The notes under the pieces are model-generated. The model was not told the origin of the DNA. It did not search any database and saw only the letters and a program-made list of their open reading frames with translations. A DNA stretch of 64,000 bases from Jaltomata sinuosa (Eukaryota > Streptophyta > Magnoliopsida > Solanales > Solanaceae): contig QJPP01000821.1 of NCBI GenBank assembly GCA_003996215.1, positions 124,001 through 188,000 on the forward strand, given 5' to 3'. Numbering within the stretch: the stretch's first letter is position 1; every line of letters begins with the position of its first letter. Shown in pieces: positions 54,742 to 64,000 of the stretch. A program made the translations under genes and the position numbers.

Positions 54742-57489
54742 TGTAATGACCCTCTAGGTCATTTTCTTGATTTTCATGCATTTTGCGCATTTTGAGCTTT
54801 GCCACAGCGGCTACAGGTCATTTGTGACTTGCCAAAACTGATGGTTCAGTTTCCAGGTTGTTAGTTTGTGTTTTAAGCTCATTTCCCTATTTTGCAACTC
54901 TTAGGCCCGGTAGAGTTAACTTTGGTCAACATTCAGAGAATAAGGCTTTAAATGGGAATTCCATTAGTGCTGTTAACTCTAAAACGTCGACCTTGGCTAT
55001 AAGGACCTTTGGTTCAGGTCCAGAGGCTTCCAGACTAATTTTGGGATATTGGGTTCCATTTTGGTAAAAGTTGTTTCTTGAGCGTGGGGCCCACTTTTCA
55101 TTAAAAGAATCTCCATTGGGAGTTTTATCAATTTCATTGAGTTTGGAATGCCATTATTAGTTGAGTAGCATAGTTTATTTGTGTCCGCGGGACCATGGAT
55201 GAATCCCGAGGGTCCATCCGATGAATTTTTAGCCTTAAAAATTCTGCTGGTTTTGTTGTTGCTGGTGTGTCCTCTTTTGCAAACTTTTCACCGCATTTGT
55301 GATGATCGCTTTTGCGGAATTTCTCTGCTTTTTGTGGTAAAGGTCCACTTTTGTGGAAAAATGTCTGCTTTTGTGGACACCACATTTGCGAACAAAGCTC
55401 CACTTTTGTGGAGGCACGGAGGATAGTCCCCTCCACTTTTATAGAGGGTTTGTTGCTTTTGCAACATTTACATTTGTAGAAAAATCTCTGAATTTGCGGA
55501 GGTAGCTGAGTTCTATATAAACATTCGAACTTCATTTTCTCCTCAAATATTTTGAAAACTCCCATTAGAGCTGAGCTCAAGGACCAGTTCAAGCACTCTT
55601 CTTCGTCCATAATTGTTCTAGTAAGTTCCCCTTTGTTTCTTCTCTCTTTTCTGTTGTTTAATTCTCGTTGTTCCATTAAATTTTCCGTTGAATGCCTTGT
55701 TGTTATTCTTTATCAAGTGGACTTCGGGACTGTTCCCCGAAATGAGTCCCGTTCGCGCTCAAATTTTGGGCATTGGTTCATAGACCTATTGCAAACATAA
55801 TTGTGAAATTTGTTTTCTGTTTTGTTACACAGGCCCCGAGGGTCATTTTTTGACCCAATTTCTGGCTAGATTTTTTGTGTAGAAATATGAGTGTCATTCT
55901 TCTTGTCTTAACAACTGGATTATGTCGTTGATAGCGTGGGAGCTTTTTGAGGCTGTTCAGAAGGGAAAGGCAGACAAGTGATGGTTTGTATTTGCGATTC
56001 ATCCCCGAGGTAGATTATAGTCTCCTTTTTAGACTTGGCTTAGTAAGATTCTATACTTTATAAATTATTGGAACGTTAGGTAGTATCGTAGAGTAGAAAT
56101 TATCTTTAATCCTGTGATTGTATAAATTGGCCATTTCGAGATCGCAGAGTAGAATTATACTGTTTATCCTTAGTTTAGGAGCTTGTAGAGTTTCTGTAGC
56201 TAGCCTAGAATTCTTAGAATGCTTTTAGGAGGATTTAGAGGTAGAGTTGACACTTTTAGCTATTTATTTACCATAGTTGTTTTCCGTTCCTTATGTTTAT
56301 TTACTGTCATGCGTAATTGTGGGCCCGAGGTTATAACATGGATTGGATGGAGTTCCAGGTCAGTTCTCTTGGTTGGAGGGTGTTCTTCCCTGTTTTTCCT
56401 TGCTGTGTGATAAATTCTCTGAATATTGGAAATTTACCTGTCATACTGCACTTACATTCCTAGCGGTACAGAAAGGAAAGGAAATTTTGGGATTTTGGAC
56501 TAAACTTTAAGATTTTCCATGTTTATCGTGATTTTTGGGATTTTTAACAGAACTATCTTGGTTTTACTACTGATTTTGGAATGGAAAGAAAAAGTACCAC
56601 TTGTATGCCAGTCTGAGGGATGTTATCAGATCTTTTCTCCTATTACTTTTCTTTTGATGAGTCCGATAAATGATTCTGGGCACCCTGATGATCACATATC
56701 TGCGTTTTATTTTCTACGCATATGTTGATGAGTCTGAGGTTAAATTTTGGACACCCGGGGCACCAGATACTGGGTTGTTCTTTTTATACATTCATGCATC
56801 ACATCATCCCCCATTACATTGCATTAGCTTGAGTGTACTTGGATTGTCTATTGCCTTGATTAATTATTGTTATTATCTCCTTCTCCGTTAGCTCGGTTAG
56901 TTCTGTTTTCTGTTTGGTAACTAGATTTAGATGGATCCCTGTAGTTAGCTTACTTTCCTGTAATTTATATTATATATTATCTTTTTGTTCGCAGTCAGCC
57001 TATGATGCCTACTGAGTACCCGTTGTTTTGGTACTCATACTATACTTTGCACCTTTTTTCTAATGCAACACCTAGTATGAGCCACCCTCATTGATCCTCC
57101 TATCATTCGTGGCCAGCTGTTGTTCGGATCATGGTGAGCTCCTGGCATTTTGGAGACTTTTACTGCTTTCCATCTACATTTCTGTTTGTATTTTGTATAT
57201 TGGATAGACAGTATTTATTGTGTACTTACTCCATACTTTAGTCGCTCTTGTACCGGTGACACCACGTCCGAGGTTGGTTCTTGTGTACATATTGTCTTCT
57301 ATGTCACTTTAGGGCCATTTTTGTATATTTATTACAGTTGGTATGTATCTATGTTATTGGCCCTATTTACTTATATTTCGCTTTCACTTTTCTTATTTGA
57401 ACTGTTTTATTTACTTCCGCATTATTGGCTTGGCTTGGCTACTAAGGTGTTATGTAGGCAATATCGCGGCACGATTTTGGGTCGTTACA
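54742..57489 (+). mobile_element. Chromovirus-type solo LTR (2.75 kb)
   Basis: Starts TGTAATGACCCTC and ends GGGTCGTTACA, flanked by a perfect AAAAT duplication (54737-54741 and 57490-57494). Related in opposite orientation to the chromovirus LTRs at 32-34 and 42-45 kb (shared starts, TTTGGTCAA, GGTAGAGTTAAC-like blocks, AGGCTGTT). A repeat cluster of CTTTTGCGG/CTTTTGTGG lies at 55196-55500, then TATATAAA (55514-55521). Numerous small ORFs inside are accidental. Confidence 0.88.
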
Positions 57490-57494
57490 AAAAT

Positions 57495-57665
57495 TTGTCT
57501 AACATGTATTTATAATGTGTAGAATGGACCTAGGTCCAAAATACCACTTTTTGTCCAAAGTTAACCTAGATTGCCCAAAAAATGCATTGATGGACCGTAA
57601 GAGGTATTGTGTGGAACTGAGAACCAAAGCAAAACTTCAGAGAGTAAGACTCTGCAAGTTTTTCT
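57495..57665. other. Spacer between solo LTR and the gag-PR element
   Basis: Short AT-rich stretch, continuation of 54345-54736 before the solo LTR insertion. Contains GGACCTAGGTCC, a 12-bp perfect palindrome. No gene. Confidence 0.45.
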
Positions 57666-57670
57666 AAAAT

Positions 57671-59225
57671 AATTGATGTGCCACCAATTTACGGCACTTT
57701 CGACTCCTTTTAACTAAGAACAATCGTACGTTTTCAAGCAACCGTCGTCGTTTTTGATGGTTTTATGTTATATTTGTAGGAAACGGAGACAAACACAGAA
57801 ACAGAAGGAAAAACGAGCAAAAAGACATTCTGGATAAGAGTGACGGACCGTCAATCTTGTGACGGTCCGTCAACACCAACCGTCAAGTTCAGGCAGTGTT
57901 GCTGCCTAGTGGTGACGGTCCAGGCGACGGTCCGTCAAGCCAGTGACGGTCCGTCAGCCAGGCCGTCACACTTAGACAGTCGTTACGCGGAATCCGAGCA
58001 TTTTTGGGATTTGTTTCCTAGACTCCTATAAATACCCAATGTTAGGTTTATTTTACATGTTGCTTTTCCAATAGTTTTTACATACGTTACTCAATAATAT
58101 TAGGAGTTTAGTCGACTTGGAGATCAAGAAACACGCTTCTACTTCTTGAATTCGTGTTCTTGAGCGTTCTTGGGATCTTGTTTCTTGTTCTTGGAATAAT
58201 TGAAGATTGTTTTCACTACATTGTAAGGATCTCTTTTCTTTATTATGAATATGACTTTCTTCTATTCTTCTACAAGCATGATTAACTAAACTTCCCACAA
58301 CTAGGGTTGTGGGAGCCATGGCTAAAGTAGCGATATAGATTCCGGGTAGCGACGGGTTCAATACATATCTTGTCACGTTGTTAATCATTCATTATTTAAC
58401 GTTTTCTAGTGGTTGCAAACATTAGAACATGCCTAGGTTTAAATTTGCTGGAGTAAAGAGATTAAAACCGGGAAACTTGATTAACAACGAGGATTCGAGA
58501 CTACCAACTCTCGTCTTATGATTAATGCTGTAACTAGATTGATCTACTTGATGTTTAGGATTGAAATCTAAAAGCACACCTTTTCAAGTTCGAGAGAATT
58601 GAAAAGTAAATTCGTCTATTTGGTTGAGAAACGTTTAGACGATACCATAAGTTCAATCACATCGTGACACGCATCTAGAAAGAACCCGGTTAAGCCTAGA
58701 ATCGACATTGTTGCCAACGCCATGGTGAACACTTCCCTAGTTCATTCTCTCATCTTGATTAAAACTCATACGTTCATTATTTGTTTTGTTTACACTTTGT
58801 TCACACAAAACCCCCCTTTTATTTACCGGAAACTATTGACGACTAGTCACGTAATCCACTAAAGACATAATTCTCACCTTATTCCCTGTGGGATCGACCC
58901 CAACTTTTGTTGGGTTCTATATTTGACTACGACCGCTTACGCTTCTTTAATTAGAGGTGTAGTTTGGGCGTTATCAATAATCATAGGTGCAGTGCAAGCT
59001 TTGGTGGGTGGAACGCACCAATTTATTTTCTGTGATATCTCATTTTTTCTAACTTCTTTTTATTCTTACTTGAGTCCTCAACTTGATCTGAATAATTGAT
59101 ACTGACTTCAACTCAAACTTCAAAGCCATTTTCATCCCTTTTTCTCATCAAATCACCTTCGACACACAAAGCACAAATACTAAGAATAAGGTGAATGGAG
59201 TGAGCCTACACAAAAGAAATATCAC
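57671..59225 (+). repeat. 5' terminal repeat of the gag-PR element
   Basis: LTR-like body from TGATGTGCC (57674) with TGACGGTCCGTCA palindromes at 57840-57972 and TATAAATA (58027-58034). The block GGGATCGACCCCAAC and GGGCGTTATCA near 58976 is where related LTRs end, but the repeat continues 245 bases to ATATCAC (59225). Confidence 0.8.
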
Positions 59226-60866
59226 TTGTTCTCAGGAGGTATGGAGAAGGTACAAGCTGTGGGTTCCCAAGGTAGAGCAGCAGAGTTGGAGACTGAGGAG
59301 GCGAATTACTTGGGGGGTTTCCAGGCCAATGGCCAAGGAAACCAAGGTCGGACCTATCAGAAGGACAACTACTACGAGAAAGCTGGCTACAATCGCGATC
59401 AAGGTAGCTGGAGGAATAACACCGATAGAGGTGGGTTGTATGTACCACCTGGTAATCGGGACAAAGCTAGCAATGAGGCAGGGACTTCCAAGCTAGAGAA
59501 CATGATGGCGAAGATGCTGCTGAAGGTAGAATCGACTGACTCTGGGGTGAAGGAGATAAGGACTGAGTTATCGGCCATGAGTCAAATAGTGGAGGCGCAC
59601 TCCACTTCGATTAAGCAATTGGAGCAGCAAGTGGGGCAAATCTCGGCATCTATGAACCAAAGAAAGATAGGTACCTTGCCGAGTGACACGACTCATCCGA
59701 GGTATGACGCAAGCTGTATGGCGATCACCACAAGAAGCGGAAAAATATTACCGAAAGCATATCCGGTAATTCAGACTCAAGGTGATGTTGCGGATGATGA
59801 AGAGGCGGTAGAGGAGGAAACTCTAAAGCCCGCAGAGAAAAGCAAGGAAGCTGAAAAGCTTCCAACTATGATGCCTCGACCACCACCTCCTTTCCCACAA
59901 CGTCTCAAGAAGAAAGCGAAAGATGGTAAGTTCCTGAACTTCCTGACCATGCTCAAACAAGTATCAATAAACATCCCATTGGTGGAAGCGCTTGAACAAA
60001 TGCCCGGATATGCCAAGTTCATGAAGGACTTGATCACCAAGAAGAGGTCAGTAAGCTTTGAACCAGAAGATAACCTTCACCACTGCAGCGCTATTTCTTC
60101 AAGATCATTAGTGGAAAAGAAGGAAGACCCATGTGCGTTTACAGTTCCCTGTACTATCGGGAAGCTCAACTTCGGAAGAGAATTATGTGATCTTGGTGCT
60201 AGTATCAACTTGATGCCGCTAGCAGTTTACAAATAATCGGGTGTGGGAGCTCCTAAACCGACGTCCATGAGAGTGATGATGGCTGACCGTTCGGTAAAGC
60301 GACCGGTGGGAATCTTGTCTGATGTGCTGGTAAAGATCGGTAAGCTTATCTTCCCGGCCGACTTTGTGATTTTGGATTGCGAAGTGGATTTTGAAGTTTC
60401 CATAATCTTGGGACGACCATTGTTAGCCAGAGCAAGAGCATTGGTCGACATGGAGAGAAATGAACTGACCTTCCGATTAAACAATGAAGTGGTCAAGTTC
60501 GATGTGTCCAAATTGATGAAGCAACCAAGTGACATGAGGGTGGTCGCGGTCATCAAGGCTATTGAGGAAGTCCCTGCGGAACTTGTTGAGGAGAAGAAAG
60601 GTTGTGTTGAAACCCGAGCTGTTATGGGAGTAAAGTCGCGATCGCAAGAGGACGAGCATGTAAAGGAAAGCGGTGAAAATAAATCAAGAAAACGAAAACA
60701 CCGCAAGAGAATCTGCAAAGAAAGAGCAAAGAAGTTGTCGCGACTAGCTGTGGAGCCGATGAAAGAAGAAGCTGGAACGCAACAGCAGTGTGTCGCGTGC
60801 ACACACTCCATCGAGTTCTCCTGCTTTGGAGACCCTGGCGGTCTCCAACATCATTCCAGAATCTGA
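59226..60866 (+). pseudogene. gag C-terminus and aspartic protease with basic tail, one stop
   Basis: Single frame with one TAA (60234-60236). It enters mid-gag with FSGGMEKVQAV, colinear with 21120-21170, so the capsid domain is missing. A coiled-coil-like middle (SAMSQIVEAHSTSIKQLEQQ) and the FLNFLTMLKQVSINIPLVEAL end of gag follow. Protease: ELCDLGASINLMPLAVYK with intact DLG (Asp codon 60189-60191), KPTSMRVMMADRSVKRPVG and SIILGRPLLARARALVD. After it comes a Lys/Arg-rich tail (KSRKRKHRKRICKERAKK, about 60685-60738) instead of RT, then the stop. Best preserved coding frame in the window. Confidence 0.83.
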
Positions 60867-60921
60867 GTCATATCGACTTCACAAGTATTCCTTTCTCTCA
60901 CAGTTTTTAGCTTTCATATGG

Positions 60922-60941
60922 ATGCATTGGGGACAATGCAT
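60922..60941 (+). promoter_or_regulatory. Perfect GGGA-loop hairpin
   Basis: ATGCATTG-GGGA-CAATGCAT, followed 10 bases later by AAGTTGAGGGTG. The loop fits the GNRA type. Same layout at 29624-29643. Confidence 0.7.
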
Positions 60942-61520
60942 GAGTCTAAGTTGAGGGTGTGAGGAAACCTGTGAGTCACCACCGAGGGTTTTTGTTGCCG
61001 TGTTTCTTTTTCCTCCGGTGTGCTATCTAGTAGAACCGGCATGTTTAGGTTGTTACTTTAAATTTTTGTGTTTTTTTTAGTGTCTATAGCAAGCATCATG
61101 GCGTTTTTCTTGACTAAAAGGAGCCCCTTCTGAAAATTTTTCTGGTTTTGTACTTATGTTGAAACGATTGACTGTCTGGATCCTTGAATGTCATTGTGTG
61201 AATATGATTAGAATGAGTATGCTTAAGCCGAGGGTTGTTTGATAGTTGGTAGTGATATAGTTTCTTGGTGCCAAGAGTGTGTGAGATTATTGTTGTAAAT
61301 TCTTACTCTGTGCATGCATCTAGAACTTGCCCGGTCTATTTTGTTAAGTTTGAAGTTTGGTTGCTTAGGAAAGGATCACAGGCCCTTTTTGTGTGCAGTC
61401 CACTTAACCTATAAGACCGTCCAAATGCAAATAATCCCTTTTTGATCCCTATTTGAGCCATAAGTGACCTTGTTCTTTCAATAACCTGTCACCGTTCCTG
61501 TTTAACGTTGAATCCCTATT

Positions 61521-61698
61521 TTGGCCCTGGTCCTTCCTTGGACATCGTACACCTCAACTCAAGCAATCAGCCTAAGTTGAGGGTGGCTACTATAGAGGTA
61601 AACCCTGTTTTGGCCCTGGTCCTTCCATGGACATTGTGCACCTCAACCCAGGCAATCAGCCTAAGTTGAGGGTGGCTACTATAGAGGTGAATGATAAG
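61521..61698 (+). repeat. 89-bp tandem duplication with polypurine-burying hairpins
   Basis: Both units start TTGGCCCTGGTCCTTCC. Hairpins: CCTCAACT (61552-61559) with AGTTGAGG (61575-61582), and CCTCAACCCAGGC (61641-61653), loop AATCA, GCCTAAGTTGAGG (61659-61671). Confidence 0.75.
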
Positions 61699-62372
61699 AA
61701 AAAGCGGATAGTGAAGATTGGTTGTGAATAGAACGAAAATTCGGGTGTGCGCCTAAGAAAAGAAAAAAAAAAGATGAAAAAAACTGAAAAGGAAATAAAA
61801 AGATTGTCAAAATAAAGAGGTCGCACCTGTAGCTAGAAAGAAGGAAATAAAAAGGTGAATAAGGATGGACAAAGTAAAGTTATGTGGTAATAAGACGTCG
61901 GTGGTTCCAAGGAGGGCTTAGTCACTAACCCCTAAATGTATCCTACCTGCACCTGAAACCTCATTACAAGCCTAAACAAGTCCTGTAGTGATCCTGAGCA
62001 GCTTTCTGAAGAACTGAAATAGAATAGTAAGGGCAAGCCTATGGTATCCCGTGTGCATTGTTTGAAATCGTTTGTGAGTGTGAGCGCTTACCTAGTCCCA
62101 AGTCTTGTGTGTGGGATTTCTTTGTGGTGAGGGCACCAAGATGTCTGTATTGTCTATAGATTGTTAGGATAGCTGCGCGTGTGTATGTAGAATGTTCTAT
62201 CATATCAGAATGACCTGTTTGGATCCATGCAAGTTAGTGCTTCATACATTTGTGTGCTACGAGGGAGCTTGAATTAAAATTGAATAAGATGTTGAATGAC
62301 CATGAGTTGCTAGAGACACGAGTTTGTTTGCTTAGTTGAGTCGTCGTGTTGTTTTTCTTTTTATGTTATGTT

Positions 62373-62404
62373 GCTTGAGGACAAGCGAACGTTTAAGTTG
62401 AGGG
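62373..62404 (+). promoter_or_regulatory. AGGA-loop hairpin and polypurine tract
   Basis: GCTTG-AGGA-CAAGC (62373-62386) followed by AAGTTGAGGGTG directly before the 3' terminal repeat. Best candidate for the functional plus-strand primer. Confidence 0.7.
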
Positions 62405-63971
62405 TGTTGATGTGCCGCCAATTTACGACACTTTCGACTCCTTTTAACTAAGAACAATCATACGTTTTCAAGCAACCGTCATTGTTTTTGATGGTTTTAT
62501 GTTATATTTGTAGGAAACGGAGACAAACACGGAAACGGAAGGAAAAACGAGCAAAAAGACATTCTGGATAAGAGTGACGGTCAGAGTGGCGGACCATCAA
62601 GCTTGTGACGGTCCGTCAACACCAACCGTCAAGTTCAGGCAGTGTTGCTGCCTAGTGGTGACGGTCCAGGCGATGGTCCGTCAAGCCAGTGACGGTCCGT
62701 CAGCCAGGCCGTCACACTTAGGCAGTCGGTTACGCGGAATCCGAGCGTTTTTGGGATTTGTTTCCTAGACTCCTATAAATACCCTATGTTAGGTTTATTT
62801 TACATGTTGCTTTTCCAATAGTTCTTACATACGTTACTCAATAATTTTAGGAGTTCAGTCGACTTGGAGATCAAGAAACACGCTTCTACTTCTTGAATTC
62901 GTGTTCTTGAGCGTTCTTGGGATCTTGTTTCTTGTTCTTTGAATAATTGAAGATTGTTTTCACTACATTGTAAGGATCTATTTTCTTTATTATGAATATG
63001 ACTTTCTTCTATTCTTCTACAAGCATGATTAACTAAACTTCCCACAACTAGGGTTGTGGGAGCCATGGCTAAAGTAGCGATATAGATTCCGGGTAGCGAC
63101 GGGTTCAATACATATGTTGTCACGTTGTTAATCATTCATTATTTAACATTTTCTAGTGGTTGCAAACATTAGAACATGCCTAGGTTTAAATTTGCTGGAG
63201 TAAAGAGATTAAAACCGGGAAACTTGATTAACAACGAGGATTCGAGACTACCAACTCTCGTCTTATGATTAATGCTGTAACTAGATTGATCTACTTGATG
63301 TTTAGGATTGAAATCTAAAAGCACACCTTTTCAAGTTCGAGAGAATTGAAAAGTAAATTCGTCTATTTGGTTGAGAAACGTTTAGACGATACCATAAGTT
63401 CAATCACATCGTGACACGCATCTAGAAAGAACCCGGTTAAGCCTAGAATCGACATTGTTGCCAACGCCATGGTGAACACTTCCCTAGTTCATTCTCTCAT
63501 CTTGATTAAAACTCATACGTTCATTATTTGTTTTGTTTACACTTTGTTCACACAAAACCCCCCTTTTATTTACCGGAAACTATTGACGACTAGTCACGTA
63601 ATCCACTAAAGACATAATTCTCACCTTATTCCCTGTGGGATCGACCCCAACTTTTGTTGGGTTCTATATTTGACTACGACCGCTTACGCTTCTTTAATTA
63701 GAGGTGTAGTTTGGGCGTTATCAATAATCATAGGTGCAGTGCAAGCTTTTGTGGGTGGAACGCACCAATTTATTTTCTGTGATATCTCATTTTTCTAACT
63801 TCTTTTTATTCTTACTTGAGTCCTCAACTTGATCTGAATAATTGATACTGACTTCAACTCAAACTTCAAAGCCATTTTCATCCCTTTTTCTCATCAAATC
63901 ACCTTCGACACACAAAGCACAAATACTAAGAATAAGGTGAATGGAGTGAGCCTAAACAAAAGAAATATCAC
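62405..63971 (+). repeat. 3' terminal repeat of the gag-PR element
   Basis: Starts TGTTGATGTGCC and ends ATATCAC, the same last base as the 5' repeat. It carries a 12-bp insertion in the palindrome cluster (62572-62717). TATAAATA at 62774-62781. The window ends 29 bases after it in AT-rich flank. Confidence 0.82.
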
Positions 63972-64000
63972 AAAATATTAGGTGAATATAGTTATAAACA

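Larger units (their letters stand above)
60867..62404 (+). other. 3' UTR of the gag-PR element with hairpins and tandem polypurine-like tracts
   Basis: Non-coding. Contains hairpin 60922-60941, an 89-bp tandem duplication (61521-61609 and 61610-61698) each with a hairpin burying AAGTTGAGGGTGG, an A/G-rich stretch (61755-61800), hairpin 62373-62386 and the final tract AAGTTGAGGGTG before the 3' repeat. Confidence 0.7.
57671..63971 (+). mobile_element. Young non-autonomous Athila-type element encoding only gag C-terminus and protease
   Basis: Terminal direct repeats (57671-59225 and 62405-63971) surround a 3.2-kb interior with a 546-codon frame for gag C-terminus plus protease, and a long 3' UTR. 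RT, RNase H, integrase and the gag N-terminus are absent. The repeats show about 25 differences plus a 12-bp indel by eye (about 98% identity), the highest in this window. Candidate target duplication AAAAT (57666-57670 and 63972-63976), though the repeat edges are not clean TG/CA there. Movement would need proteins from a relative. Confidence 0.78.

Noticed and set aside
57666..63976. AAAAT as firm target duplication of the gag-PR element
   Set aside because: Kept only as candidate: it does not leave clean TG/CA termini, and AAAAT is a frequent word in this AT-rich DNA.

Overview
The window is plant nuclear DNA made almost entirely of decayed, nested LTR retrotransposons. I see no intact host protein gene, no rRNA or tRNA gene and no CRISPR array. 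Families recognised: a Tnt1/Tork-like Ty1-copia element, Ty3-gypsy chromoviruses with a chromodomain and initiator-Met primer site, Athila-type Ty3-gypsy elements with a tRNA-Asp primer site and a third ORF (plant 'transposase 32' type domain), a Transposase_28-like gypsy fragment, a Stowaway-like MITE and a long-TIR element. This mix suggests a dicot, most likely a Solanaceae species, in pericentromeric-type heterochromatin. The host assignment is inference only.

Layout. 1-1316: AT-rich degenerate repeats. 1322-4935: copia element with TSD TCATT and an internal RT/RNase H deletion. 4941-7312: intergenic DNA with a long inverted-repeat element and a 242-bp MITE. 7313-9164: promoter-like DNA and a broken Transposase_28-type gene. 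9225-17981: non-coding LTR element (minus, TSD TACTA) holding a solo LTR (11817-13867, plus, TSD CACAA), all inserted in an Athila-type LTR fragment (9165-9224 and 17982-18383). 18384-~30715: plus-strand Athila-type element (LTR, PBS, gag, PR, RT, RNase H, IN, ORF3, 3' UTR) without a visible 3' LTR. ~30716-32196: a minus-oriented 3' UTR of the same type. 32197-45350: minus-strand chromovirus whose gag is split by a solo LTR (38177-41290, TSD GCTGC). 45351-~49000: leader and LTR of a second minus-strand chromovirus. ~49000-54344: minus-strand Athila-like remnant. 54742-57489: chromovirus-type solo LTR, TSD AAAAT. 57671-63971: young gag-PR-only element with about 98% identical terminal repeats.

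How the parts work together. Coding capacity is degraded: many in-frame stops are explained by single C-to-T changes, protease active sites are altered, and RT or pol is deleted in several elements. The best preserved signals are non-coding. A roughly 75-bp structured cassette occurs three times around the Athila ORF3, with a diverged fourth copy in the minus-strand relative. ORF3 is preceded by promoter-like DNA and a good candidate 5' UTR intron. The 3' UTRs carry small hairpins next to polypurine tracts. LTRs of several families carry a CpG-rich palindromic cluster just 5' of the TATA box. These RNA/DNA signals are the strongest candidates for undescribed biology here.
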